The position numbers and the translations under genes were made by a program. Positions 33,772-44,136 of a DNA stretch of 64,000 bases are shown piece after piece (position 1 is the stretch's first letter; the number at the start of each line of letters is the position of its first letter). The notes beneath the pieces were generated by a model. That model was not told where the DNA came from and did no database searches. It was given only the letters and a program-made list of their open reading frames with translations. This stretch comes from Hippasteria phrygiana (Eukaryota; Echinodermata; Asteroidea; Valvatida; Goniasteridae): assembly GCA_037893225.1 (NCBI GenBank), contig JAZGUH010000370.1:1178001-1242000 (forward strand), given 5' to 3'.

Positions 33772-34199
33772 TAGGGGTGTTAATTTTCAAAAAATTTAGT
33801 CAAACTGGGTTTGACCGAATATTCAAATATTCGATACTCGCCGATCAAGTTTTTCACTGCATGCCGCGCCGGTAAAAAAAAATTGCACATAAAAGCACGC
33901 CGGTGTTTTACGTATGGCGATCGATATTATGGACCGTTCGAACGGCATTTTTTGCATGCCCCTGTTGTATCGAGGGTTTTAAAGACAGGAACAATAAATC
34001 TCTGTCCACAAAAAGTTACGACTGACAAAAATGCAGCATTTGACACTGCTAAGCACCGTAACTTTTCTATTAAAATAGCATCAGAGTCGTATCTGTATGT
34101 GCATATATATATATCTTTTCGAATATTTAAACCCGCAAAATGGTATTTGAATATTCGGTTGACAATCGAATATTCGGTATATTCGGGACAGCCCTATTA
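33772..34199. mobile_element. hAT-like MITE (TAGGGCTGT family) with 8-bp TSD
   Basis: ACTCAGAT at 33764-33771 is repeated at 34200-34207. The element starts TAGGGGTGTTAATTTTC and ends TTCGGGACAGCCCTATTA, with many GAATATTCG words. Copies: 43458-43974 and fragments at 42797 and 17620. The interior GCATGCCGCGCCGGTAAAAA is shared with the 43458 copy. Confidence 0.85.
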
Positions 34200-34207
34200 A
34201 CTCAGAT

Positions 34208-34745
34208 TTATCAGGTTCGTCTGGTTTCGGGGCATATTCTATATGACCCCGACAAAAACACGGTCACACGCCACGTCTCTCTATGTCGCTGATGATAGGA
34301 TTGAAAGTGTAATGCCCACTCAACCTCAGCTGGAGTAGGTGATCGTGAATCAACTCCGACATAAATAGTTCTGCTCAACACGTAAAACTCACTCGCACGC
34401 TTTTAGAATGAACATCTGCATTATGCTGTTGGGTGTAAATTGATGCTAATGGTTAATGCCAGTGCACTCTGCAGTGGCTTGATGTACACAGTACAGACAT
34501 TATAATGCACGACTCGTGACTCGAGACTCAAAAACTCAACATTTCGTACATGTACAATGGCACTGTCTTGGACTTAAACTCAACTCACTGGACTCAAACC
34601 TGGCCGGCTTGTTCATGATATGGACCTGATGCCAAAAACGCCCAAAATGCATTTTTTTGTTTTTTACAATGCAAAATATAGTAAATTGTGGAAAAACATT
34701 TCTTATGTTTAGTGGGAACTGGATTTTTGAATAGAATCCCACTTG
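34208..34745. other. Intergenic, nothing recognised
   Basis: Contains repeated ACTCGAGACTCAAAAACTCA-type words near 34510-34590, possibly part of an AAGTC-repeat MITE. No gene. Confidence 0.3.
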
Positions 34746-35345
34746 TTTTTTTTACGCAAGTTCACTCCGATCGAGGCTAAAAGCCACTCAAGGTACCACA
34801 GGCTACAAATGTACAAAAAGATAAAGAATCAAAGATGCATAAAGGTAGAAATTGAGATTCCTCTTATTAAAGCAGAGATCGTATGATGAAGGGAAACATG
34901 CACCAGGCAAAGAATTCTACAGAGGTACAGAACGAGGGAAAAACTACTGGCATAGCTTTTCGTTCTACATCTAGGTACAGCTAGAGTATATTGGTGAGAA
35001 CAGGCGGAAGGTAGAGTTTCACGCTCAAACACCCTAACTGGAGGAACCAAGCTGGACAAGCCGGTGGAACATTTACCATGAAAATATCTGTAGAAAAAGA
35101 GTAGCACCAGATCTCCGGGGAGAGAGTGATTGTAAGGATGAGCCCAACTCTTCTCCAACCAAATTAACAATGTGCTTCTGTACTCTGTCTGATAAAGATA
35201 AGTGACAAGCAGAAGCACCAGCCCAGATGTGGGAACAGTACTCCATAAAGTGGACGTACAGTTGTCTCTTAATAGGTAAAGGATAGCATCAGGAGGTAGA
35301 TATTTCCCAGCTCGATAAAGACAACCAACTCGCATGGAAGCACTC
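34746..35345 (-). mobile_element. Non-LTR retrotransposon 3' end, longest copy
   Basis: Minus-strand frames contain YRAGKYLPPDAILYLYKG, VHFMEYCSHIWAGASA, ALLFFYRYFHGKCS-like text and WNSLPGACFPSSYDL, ending with FKRNLNFYL. This is the terminal part of an RTE/CR1/L2-type reverse transcriptase. Frame changes break it at several points. 3' flank AAGCCACTC...AGATAAAGAATC is shared with 61000-61260. Confidence 0.8.
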
Positions 35346-35369
35346 TTGGCAATACAATACTTCTCCCAG

Positions 35370-35669
35370 CTGAGGTTAGGGGAGATGACAAATTAAAGAA
35401 GACATACATGTAGGTCGTATACTTCAGGCCAGGGTTGGCTGATTCTAATCCACTTTGATTTAAATCACTGATTTAGGGGAGATGACAAATCAAAAAAGAC
35501 ATAGGTCGTATACTTCAGGCCAGAGTTGGCTGATTTTAATCCACGTTGATTTAAATAACTGATTTAAATCGCGATTTAAATCAATATTTTTTGTAAAAGT
35601 CTTGTTTTAGCAAAATAAATAAGGACTGACTGATTTTATACATCATGTTGATTTAAATCAGCCGACCCT
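35370..35669. mobile_element. GATTTAAATC hAT-like MITE inside a 97-bp tandem duplication
   Basis: The intact copy runs 35520-35669: CCAGAGTTGGCTGATTTTAA at the left, GATTTAAATCAGCCGACCCT at the right, flanked by ACTTCAGG (35512-35519) and ACCTCAGG (35670-35677), an 8-bp duplication with one change. The left end plus GGGGAGATGACAAAT...CTTCAGG host flank is duplicated just upstream (35370-35474). No coding capacity. Confidence 0.75.
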
Positions 35670-35689
35670 ACCTCAGGCAAAGTGAAGGG

Positions 35690-35925
35690 ACCCTTAAGAA
35701 CTAAAGGAATGTCATTTGTGGAGAATTTTCAAAATGAAAACCAGGGTACATGGAAAAACAAACAGATTGATGCTTGATGCTTGCAAAAATGCAATTTACA
35801 CGGCGAAGCTATAGCTCTCTGTACACACTTGCATCTTGCTGCATTGATGCACCGATGGCGGACCTTTACGAGAAATGTGAACATCAATTTCCGAGATTTA
35901 ATTTTTGGGATTGGCTTTCTATAAT
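35690..35925. repeat. Dispersed repeat, second copy of 4318-4600
   Basis: Shares GTCATTTGTGG, AAAACCAGGGTACATGG, TGCAATTTACA and TACACACTTGCATCTTGCTG in order. Confidence 0.6.
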
Positions 35926-36375
35926 TAACCCCTTAATTGCGCCTGGGTGTTCTAATGGGGTGTCGGTATGCCAGGCCGGCTTGTGCAGCCAAGCGAAACA
36001 GACACAAGAGTCTTGTGCAGCTAAAGTGTAACGTACACAATAATCCAACAATGGATTGAAAATGCAGAAAATGCGGCTATAGACTATAATCCAGCGACCA
36101 AAATTAGAAGCATTTACTGCGGTGGCGAGGCGCTCGCGTGCGCGTTAGTCGCGTGCGTGTTAGACGCACACGCGCTCGACGCAGCTTCGACCAACAGGGT
36201 GTTTTCAACTTGCCAAAATGCGCACGCGACTCAAATTAAAGAACGCGGGCAGCCTGCACGCAGGGCAGCCTGCACGCGAGCGCGGCACCACCGTAAAAAT
36301 GGCTTCTTATTTTGTTCGGCGAATTCAACCGGCACCGCGGCTATAGACGTCAGCCGTGTTCAAAGGGAACGGATA
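35925..36375 (+). mobile_element. TTAACCCC-ended MITE with a GC-rich nested insert
   Basis: Starts TTAACCCCTTAATTGCGCC, carries GGCTTGTGCAGCCAAGCG and AATCCAACAATGGATTG, and resumes with CCGCGGCTATAGACGTCAG near 36335. Between about 36095 and 36330 lies a GC-rich element with inverted arms CCAAAATTAGAAGC...GCGGTGG.GAGGCGCTCGCG and CGCGAGCGCGGCACCACC...GGCTTCTTATTTTG. That insert also has a GGGCAGCCTGCACGC tandem pair. Confidence 0.65.
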
Positions 36376-36439
36376 CCCGATTCCCGTATAACCTGTAAAT
36401 ACACATCCCTACCATATATACACACATGATGTCACATTC

Positions 36440-36640
36440 TTGTCATTCATTTCGTGCTTACATTGTACACGTGAAAATACACGCACAAGTGTGTAAACAC
36501 CGGCAATTGCGGACCTCCCATTGCTCCTCTTTTGTTTATACTCGGAAGGCCTCCCATATGTTTTGTACACGATTTTCAATCGTGGACCTTGACTCAATCG
36601 TGGACCCTCATGTCCTCTTTGTTTAAGGTCCACGGTTTGA
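36440..36640 (+). mobile_element. Partial GTGTGTAAATACCGGCAATCG element
   Basis: AAGTGTGTAAACACCGGCAATTG, GGACCTCCCATTG and TTTTGTACACGATTTTCAATC match the intact inverted-repeat element at 45188-45375. Confidence 0.55.
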
Positions 36641-37683
36641 ATAGCTATGATACAAACTCACACATACATGTACATACATACTTCTAATTTACTCACAGCA
36701 GAGTACATGTAAGACCAACAACACGCACGCAGGTAATTCAATAATTATGAATTATAATTGCGCGGCCCAGACGACCTGTATTGACACAGCTCAGCACCTT
36801 GTTTACCGTGTAAACAGGGATCATATTGTGATCTAAACCCAGGGTAATGGAAGGAGATGACACAAACTCCGCATGTTAGTTTTAATTAAGTAGGTATTAA
36901 GCGTCAATTGCTGATTAAAACAATTGAGAAAAACAGCTCGGCCCAAGCAGCTGTTTTATTTATAATGTAAGTTTCTCAGTAGATTAAATTTGATTGTCAG
37001 ATCAGTGCAAAGCCACAAACTGAATATATATCTTGATCTACGCTGCTGAATACAACAATATCCAACACACCATGTACATGTAGTTCGTGTTGACTGATAA
37101 ATCTAAGAAATTACAACAGAAATAAATTGAAAGATTACAGGTACAACACCATGTGAAAATAATCTCTTCTGGGAAGATGGGTGGTTCTGAAAAGAACCGG
37201 GGTGAGAATGGATCAAGACATACAATACGACAGCTCACTGGCGATCGTACGCGTCCATGGTAAAATAGAAACAAACGCTAGTCTTTCTGAAGTGCCATAA
37301 AGAAGCCAACTGAAGGTAAATGTCGTCGTACTCCAACTACTCAACGAGTGAAACCTTGTCAACCCAGCCGCCCACCCGATCCTGCCTGCCCCGATCTTGC
37401 CTGCCCCGGCCCGATTCGCGATCTCGGTAGCCGGCCCCGATAATAAATTTTAGCGGATCCGAGCTCAATCCCCGCGGGCCGCACAGGCCCGATCCTGATG
37501 GCCCCAATCTCATGATGCCGTGGTGATCGCCTTCCATCATAATTTTGTTTTATTCTTCATTTTTATTGACGTCATCACGATATCGAATATCGCGATATTT
37601 TTTGGCTGATATTTCGTTATCAAAATAGATGGATATCAAACAGCCTTAGTTGCAATGCATCATGGGTAAAGAGTCGGACATTC
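36641..37683. other. Intergenic; local CCCGATC-rich patch
   Basis: Two or three GATCCTGCCTGCCCCGATC-like units at 37375-37440 and a CACGATATCGAATATCGCGATA palindromic word at 37576. TGACGTCA at 37568 is a possible CRE-like site upstream of the ORF. No exon recognised. Confidence 0.3.
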
Positions 37684-38010
37684 ATGAGAGTCGGATATTA
37701 TGACAACGGCTCAGATTACCGTAGAATGTATCGTGTGCCAATTGTAGCTGTATCTAGCTTTGAATCCTTGCCAATGGTGAATGGACGCTTTGGACGGGCA
37801 GGTGTTTTTATTGCCAGAGAAAAATCGATCTTGGCTGGACACATTTGGAACATAGGGGGCAGCAGACAGCTTATTGATGCATTTCCAGCAGCTCATCCAA
37901 GCAGATTTGGCAAACGCCTGAGAGAGGTGGAAGTTATCCCACCTGGGTCTATAGCTCTGAAAATTGGGATAATTTCACTGGAACCCGTTGAAGAATTATC
38001 CTATATTTAG
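37684..38010 (+). CDS. 108-codon ORF of unknown function, 3' end duplicated
   Basis: Starts at ATG 37684 and stops at TAG 38010. The protein has balanced composition and no low complexity (for example FESLPMVNGRFGRAGVF, GGSRQLIDAFPAAHPSRFG, VIPPGSIALKIGIISLE). No signal peptide or membrane segment is obvious and I do not recognise a family. The last 28 codons are repeated at 38239-38322, beyond a MITE, with mostly synonymous changes and the stop conserved. The downstream A-rich tract at 38440-38465 could be a retrocopy tail. It may be a terminal exon, an intronless gene or a retrocopy. Confidence 0.4.
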   Translation: MRVGYYDNGSDYRRMYRVPIVAVSSFESLPMVNGRFGRAGVFIAREKSILAGHIWNIGGSRQLIDAFPAAHPSRFGKRLREVEVIPPGSIALKIGIISLEPVEELSYI

Positions 38011-38012
38011 AT

Positions 38013-38238
38013 CCAGAGTCGGAGTCGAGTCCCTGCAAGTCCTTTCACAAGTACTTTCGCAAGCCCAGTCAGAAGGCCTTTCATAAAGCCGGTCACAAGT
38101 AACTGGATGAACAATGACAAAGGAATGCCTTTGTCAAAGCTCATTTGAATAGCTTGTGATTGGGATTAGGACTGGAGGGCTTGTGATGGACTTGCAGGGA
38201 CTTGCAGGGACTTGTGATGGACTCGACTACATCTCTGG
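38013..38238. mobile_element. 226-bp hAT-like MITE with AAGTC repeats
   Basis: Ends CCAGAGTCGGAGTCGAGTCC and GGACTCGACTACATCTCTGG are inverted, with ACAAGT/ACTTGTGATGG words inside. Same length and design as 28765-28990. Instead of an 8-bp TSD it is flanked by the two 84-87 bp copies of the ORF end. Confidence 0.75.
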
Positions 38239-38326
38239 GTGGAAGTTATCCCACCTGGGTCTATAGCTCTGAAAATTGGGATAATTTCTCTGGAATCTGT
38301 TGAAGAATTATCCTCTATTTAGATCT
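38239..38326 (+). pseudogene. Duplicate of the 3' end of the 37684 ORF
   Basis: Repeats 37927-38014. Its frame reads VEVIPPGSIALKIGIISLES and ends in the same TAG. Only about five base changes, at least two of them amino-acid changing (P to S and Y to S). It lacks any start. Confidence 0.7.
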
Positions 38327-39012
38327 GGGCCGAGGAAAACCGTAAGGGTGGTAGGGCTGGCAACCTAAAATGTGGCCAACCCCACCACCTCAGCATCGTA
38401 ACCCTTTACCTAGAATGGCTTTGTACTGTGTGATTTCAATAAGATTAAAAAATAAATAAAAAAATCTATCCTAAACAGTAGTACATTCATCATAGTGACG
38501 TCCTGAGTGACTGTGCAGATAAGATTACAATATCTAACTGTCAAATGTCCATTGACTGCACACCAACCAAACCTCAAGGCAAGTAAAATTATAATTTTTT
38601 TGTTTTTACTCAGTTCATGATCTACAATGTATACATGTATTCGCAGCAGCGTACATACATGTATGCAAACTCAGACTACCAACTGGCAAACACACTGTTT
38701 ACACAGCGCCAAAAGACACAACGGCACACTGATTGATTGGAAAATTAAGAATGTTGCCTGGCAACGAAATGATAATTCTGTTGGGTCAATGAAAAATAGA
38801 GACTTGAGCTCCAGAGAAAGCAAAGCCCACTATATGTATACAGTATGGATATGGATGTACAATGTACAATGTACAGTAGTCATTGGAGTCTATAAAGAAA
38901 ATTTAAGGGAAAAGAAACATTTTCAGGGGCAAAATTAAGGTTTAGTGTTTACCAAAAGAAAATCTACATGTACTTGCCTTGAACAGAGAAAAGCTTGGCT
39001 AAAAAAAAAAAA

Positions 39013-39043
<31 letters not shown>

Positions 39044-39240
39044 TATAAAAAAAAAAAAAAATAAACATTTTTAAAAACATTTACATAATGACTTTGGAAT
39101 TTTTGTATTTAAGCCATCTCTACACATCACACAATGGGATTAAATCCTATTAGAACTGGCCTACATGTATATTGTATCACAAGATACTCATATTATGTCG
39201 CTCTTCTTGTATCCAGCAAGTATCAACGCTAACACACACG
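38327..39240. other. Intergenic; A-rich and (AAT)n tract
   Basis: A-run, then about eleven AAT units and a second A-run at 39001-39062. Otherwise no repeat family or exon recognised. Confidence 0.5.
38753..38765. promoter_or_regulatory. RFX X-box-like motif
   Basis: GTTGCCTGGCAAC, identical to the motif at 15835 but in different flanking sequence. Role unknown. Confidence 0.3.
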
Positions 39241-40125
39241 TATTATTCCATAAATTTGGGGTCCAAAAGTGTGACATTTTTTGGTGTCCCTGTTACACCT
39301 GACCTGTGTAATTTCCCATCAAGTATCATTAAAATTGACTTCACACTAGGGGTGTGCATCAGAACCGGGTACCCGAGTACCCGACCGTTCATGTCAGGAA
39401 CCGGTTCCAGATTATGGAATCGAGTACCCGTACAACTTTACATTATCGCATAGTAACTTCCCAGAAAATGAAAAAGGAAAGGTTTCGAATGTTATTTGTC
39501 AGGAATTTTCAAAATTAAAAACCGACTACATGGGTAACCAGCACATATTTCATGTTTATGACCGTGACGCTCACGAAAATTGACAATAAAGGGAATTTAC
39601 CGGTTGTGGTTTTTGTAGTCTGGGTATGGATAAAGAGCCTCGACCAGACATAATAGCATGCCTCATTCCACAATAAATACAACTGTATAAAGCTTCTGTC
39701 TTTTGTGATATGCCGGCGCATGCACGTACCGGAACATGTAATGGCGGAGAAGTGATCATGTTTACCGGACAGGCATGAGATTTTTCAGACTTTTGTCTGA
39801 AATAAGACTTTTGAATCTCAGAGAAAGACATTATTGCAACTTCCGGGGTTGAAAGTTTTGGGTTGGGTTTCTTTAACGGGTACCCGGGTACCCGTAGTTT
39901 TTCAATTAGGTACCCGGTTCTTTTACTACCCGTAAATGCACACCCCTACTTCACACTATTTTGTACTTGTTTGGCAGGTACTTTGCTTTTACACAATCAC
40001 TTTTGGAGATACCGTAGAAGGCATGTGTCCTGAATTGCAAAATCTTATACATGTGATGTCATCTAAACAGGGACACCGAAAATGTTACACTTTTAGACCC
40101 CAAATTTATGGAATGACCCATATAC
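39240..40125. mobile_element. Foldback element split by a hAT-like MITE
   Basis: ATTCCATAAATTTGGGGTCC and TTTTGGTGTCCCTGTTACA (39247-39300) are inverted at 40062-40118 (ACAGGGACACC...GGACCCCAAATTTATGGAAT, few mismatches). After removal of 39347-39948 and one TSD copy the arms are about 160 bp apart. Confidence 0.75.
39347..39948. mobile_element. 602-bp hAT-like MITE, perfect 8-bp TSD
   Basis: CTTCACAC at 39339-39346 is repeated at 39949-39956. Ends TAGGGGTGTGCAT and ATGCACACCCCTA are perfect inverted repeats. GGGTACCCG words lie just inside both ends. Fragments at 3260-3350 and 18225-18312. Non-coding. Confidence 0.9.
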
Positions 40126-40886
40126 AATGTATACAATGTATACAATGTACACATGTATACATGTACAATGTACATTGTCAGGAATAAGACAAATGCCGCT
40201 TGCCCGTGTTTTGATTGGCCGAACAGCGTAATCTCAAAATCCTAAAAAAATTAGGATAACTTGGAAATTGGGTTTAATCAATACCAGTCCATTCTCACTC
40301 CTATTTCAAATCTTTCTATCCTTCGAGGATTACATCGACGGTCAAGGTCCAACGACCAAGAAAAACTGCTTATTTTTTTCATTTCAAACAATACTATATA
40401 TTCCCCTAGAATATGCTGTCACGCACTGAAGATAAAAATTCAAAATTGATTTTTGGATTAATTCAGAAGGTGTGCAGGGATTACAGAAAGACCTGTTTGA
40501 CAATGACACTCTATTCATGATGGAATGAACCGATGGTGGATTAAATTTTAATATCCAATCTTCAAGAAGTTTACTAAAATCAGTCTCAAGTCTTGGTCAA
40601 AAACAGAATGCTTGGCATTTCCAGATTTGTGCAAACACACTGTACCGACTCTCAGCATATAATGTAGCCACTGCTGACAAGGGCCATTTCCAACTGCACA
40701 TATTGACAATGTTCTCAAAGTAATTAACTACATACGTGTATACATTGTAAAAGTGTGGACTTGACATTCTTGAGTAAAACTCGGGCCCTTCAATCAACTG
40801 ACTTCATTTGACAACCTTCTCCACTGAACTGCCCAAACTGAAATTTGTACGTTAACTGAAAAAAAATCTTGAATACTGAGCGAAAA
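40126..40886. other. Upstream region of the lectin gene
   Basis: TACAATGTATACAATG tandem words at 40120-40175. No TATA box was called with confidence and no other gene recognised. Confidence 0.35.
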
Positions 40887-41417
40887 ATGGCAGTTGCGTG
40901 TCTTCTGCTGGTGACGATGTTGGGACATGTCCTCGGTAGCATTGCATCGGCAGGACGTGAACAATGCACATCTACCAAGACGGAATTTCTGAGCACGTGC
41001 CCTAAGAGCTGGCTGAAGTTGGGAGAAGCTTGCTACAAAGTAACGGAGGAAGAGGTAGTCTACGCCCGAGCCAGCGACCTGTGTACCCAACTTGGCGGCT
41101 TTTTGGCGGCACCCAGGTCCGACGTGGAGAACCATCTTATGATGTCCTTGATTCCCGACGGCGATGGGAAATTTCAAGCCGGATGGCTGGGCTGTAATGA
41201 CCTCAAATTGCTAGACAACTGGGAGTGCCTGGATGGAGCGACCGCTGTGAGCTACCGCAACTGGGAAAGCGGCCAGCCCAGTAGTGGGAATCAGCGCTGC
41301 GTGGCTATCTTCAAGTGGCTTTATGCGGTTAACGCCGAGGGAAAATGGCACGACACTCCGTGCGAGTTGCTCTTCCCTGCTGTATGCAAGAAAGCACCGT
41401 CAATTCTTCACCTTTAG
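40887..41417 (+). CDS. Secreted C-type lectin-like protein
   Basis: A complete 176-residue ORF in a single exon, starting at ATG 40887 (the upstream in-frame TTG at 40869 is not a plausible start). Residues 1-17 (MAVACLLLVTMLGHVLG) form a signal peptide, so the product is probably secreted. A single CTLD follows: CPKSWLKLGEACYK (N-terminal cysteine pair), DLCTQLGGFLA, the GWLGCND motif equivalent to WIGL, WECLDG, RCVAIF, WHDTPC and AVCKK. The GC..WEC pair is an extra disulfide seen in many echinoderm lectins. The Ca/sugar site is altered: the EPN/QPD position reads QPS and WND reads WHD, so canonical Ca-dependent sugar binding is doubtful. Such proteins are usually immune or egg/coelomic lectins. 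No neighbour suggests a pathway. Confidence 0.9.
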   Translation: MAVACLLLVTMLGHVLGSIASAGREQCTSTKTEFLSTCPKSWLKLGEACYKVTEEEVVYARASDLCTQLGGFLAAPRSDVENHLMMSLIPDGDGKFQAGWLGCNDLKLLDNWECLDGATAVSYRNWESGQPSSGNQRCVAIFKWLYAVNAEGKWHDTPCELLFPAVCKKAPSILHL

Positions 41418-42796
41418 ATCGCAACCACGGATGCCACACAAATCCTACAGTTCAGAGCAATTAATCATTGCAAATGATCCAGGGATGGGATTTGAGGACA
41501 AAAATCCACGAAACAGTCGGAGACATTTGATTTTAATAGCAAACTGCACATTCTACCAAAAGATAGGCTGCATCCGAATCAGCTGTCTAGAGCTAGGTCT
41601 AGGTCTGCGCCCATTGAAAATACACGGGGACGCGCTGACAATAGACGTAGCCGTAGCTCTGGAAGTCCGTTTCGGACACGGCCTTAGGGTACAAGATTCC
41701 CAAAAATAGGGTCATCATCAGAATTAAAAGACTGCGTCAGGTTGCAGAGGTCATTTTGGAATGATTAAAAAGAATTTCAGGATCCAACCCAAAAAAATCC
41801 TCTGGAAATCTGGAAGACGTGCTCACCAAAAAATCCTGAAATCAGGAAAAATCCCGGGGAAATCTCACCCCTATCTGTGGTTAAAGTTTCTTAATTTATG
41901 AGACTTGTAGGTTTGCATGGTGGACATGAACAAAGCATGGAAGGTTTGCGATAAGGCCAAAAAACACACATATTTTCAGTCTCTAGTCAGCGAGCGTCGA
42001 TTCTGATCATGTGCGTAAATTGTTTTTTCTTAAAAATTCGCGGTAGCTACGCAAAAAGGCCTCTGGTCCCAGCTAGCAATTAAAAACCACATTGCTTTTT
42101 ATGGTCTAAACATAAATGCAGCATACGTACATTTACAAAAATAAAAATAAATAAAGCAATGTCTAAAAGCTGGCTTTGGACCATTGGCAGTCTTTAATTT
42201 ATGTCTGTATTTAAAAAACAGGTTCTGTTGTTCTGAATGTGTAGCAGGGCTTTTAGAGGCAAAGTCCAAGTCATTAAAAGTTGTCTTGGCTGTATGGAAA
42301 ACGTGAAGGAAAGCATTTAGGGTACCCAGGCAAACAAGGAAAAAAATACCCGCATCGCCGCATCAATTCCGGCACTTTGGTCTGACCCGAGACCGAATAT
42401 TTTTTATTTTTTGGGCCTAACACCATGTGAAATTTAATTCTTTTATTAAAGTTCTGTGGGGTTGTTTCGAACAGTACATGTATGCTCTGTTCGTCATCAG
42501 GAGACTGCCGGACACTTGCTGGTGCAGGGGCACAATTGTTGCAAAAAGAACTTCCATTTAAACCCAAAAAAACCTGAGGGTACTACGCTACACGTGTCAC
42601 AAACTGGGAGGTTTCTAAGGTTGCCAATATCCTAATATGAGACCAGGGCTCATTTTGGCTGCAACCCCCTTTAGGAAACAGCGATTTCTCTGCTATTTAG
42701 AACGATGGCGTCAACTTTCAGGATGGCAGGTGTGTGTAGCATGCTCAAAAAGGTTGTTAACGACTGGAGCTACATGTATGGGTGTTGGCAAGCCTA
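41418..42796. other. Downstream of lectin; degraded MITE and unassigned DNA
   Basis: A CAGGGGTGAGATT-type MITE spans about 41472 (CCAGGGATGGGATTTG) to 41870 (GGGGAAATCTCACCCCT), with a CCGTTTCGGACACGGCC remnant inside. AATAAATAAAG at 42148-42158 could serve as a distal poly(A) signal. Two weak exon-like patches (42099-42289 minus, 42705-42729 plus) are discussed under rejected items. Confidence 0.45.
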
Positions 42797-42895
42797 GGGC
42801 TGTTCATTTTCGAATAATTTAGTATTCGATTATTCGAGACTGGGCTTGACCAAATATTCCAATATTCGATACCTCTCGTTTCCGTCTCACAAGGA
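42797..42895 (+). mobile_element. 5' fragment of TAGGGCTGT hAT-like MITE
   Basis: TAGGGCTGTTCATTTTCGAA, AGTATTCGATTATTCGAGAC and CCAATATTCGATACC match 43458 onward. Truncated on the right. Confidence 0.7.
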
Positions 42896-43457
42896 GGAGT
42901 TTACTCACTGTGAAGGAAGACGTGACCTTTTAAGTAATATCAATTTCTGAAGAAAAAAATGTGCTTTCGTTGGGCATCGGAAAGACATCCTTTACATGTG
43001 CAATCACAGAAATGTTTTTAAAAATGCAATTTTCCGTCAATAAAAGAATACAGATTTAAAAGTGTATAATAATGCAATGTTTAGATGTAAGCCCCTTGCA
43101 TATATAATGAATTAATTTAGCATCTTGCGTTTGAGACGGGATTATAATGAATTGCTTAAAGATGATGCATCCATGCTTTCTGGGCGTGACACCCTAAAAA
43201 ATAAATTTCTATTGCTAAATTGTTAGCATAAGTTCTAAGCTTTCTAACGAGACAATCCATAAGAAATTGACCAACGATACGTAACAGATTTAATCAGTTT
43301 CAAATTTTCAATTGTATAGCGCAATCTTCATGTGTAGAACACAATAAAATTCGAGACGACAATGCAGATTGCAGAGTATAGTCGGTGCTTTTTTTCTTTA
43401 AAATGCATTTTTTTTGTTCCGCATAATTTGTTTGTAGGGGAAAATTCATCGAATGTG

Positions 43458-43974
43458 TAGGGCTGTTCATTTTCGAATAATTTAGTATTCGATTAATTTA
43501 GTATTCGATTATTCGAAACTGTGTTTGACTGAATATTCGATACTTGCCGATCAAGTTTTTCATACGTCAGCTGCAACTGCATGCCGCGCCGGTAAAAAGT
43601 TGCACGCAAAGCACGGTGGTGTTTTACGTGCGGCGATCGATATTATGGACCGCCCGATTGACTTTTGCCTATGCCTGTTGTCTCAAGATCATTGCGGGTA
43701 CATATGACGTTCTGATAATCAGAAACGAAACTAAAGCCTGCCTTTTTGCAATAATTATTTTATAAGGGTTTTACGGACGGGAACAATAAACCTCCCTCCG
43801 CAAAAAGTTATCGTCAAAAAAGTGCCATTTGACATTGTTAAGTGCCGTAACTTTTTTTCTTCAAATATTCGAACCTGTAAAAAGGTATTCGAATATTCAG
43901 TTGATGATCGAATATTCAAATATTCAGTTGATGATTGAATATTCAAATAATTCGGTATATTCGGCACAGCTCTA
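43458..43974 (+). mobile_element. TAGGGCTGT hAT-like MITE
   Basis: The left end TAGGGCTGTTCATTTTCGAA and the right end GGTATATTCGGCACAGCTCTA are inverted. Flanks TCGAATGTG and TCGAATTG look like a slightly decayed 8-bp duplication. The interior shares CATGCCGCGCCGGTAAAAAG and GCGATCGATATTATGGACCG with 33772-34199. Confidence 0.8.
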
Positions 43975-44136
43975 TCGAATTGAAACTTTCTATCGGAGCA
44001 CGGACATAGCACAAGCAAATATAGCAAATAGGAAATAAATTCAAAATTTAAGAAAAAAAGGACGTTTTTATAACCGTATGTACATGTATTTCCCCTCACA
44101 TCTGTAAAAATAAAAAGAAAATAAAAAAAAAATACA

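Noticed and set aside
34829..35335. 168-codon minus-strand ORF as a host gene
   Set aside because: It mixes frames of a decayed non-LTR reverse transcriptase. Paralogous fragments are present at 16434, 26700 and 61000.
42099..42289. Minus-strand exon-like frame (FNDLDFASKSPATHSEQQNL) after acceptor TTTTCCATACAG
   Set aside because: The phase does not follow from the known exon at 44717, the 3' part is A/T-rich low complexity, and there is no good donor. It could still be a terminal exon of the divergent gene, but support is too weak.
42705..42729. Plus-strand start-exon-like ATGGCGTCAACTTTCAGGAT followed by GGCAG|GTGTGT
   Set aside because: Only eight codons, no downstream partner exon found, and it lies inside the presumed minus-strand gene region.
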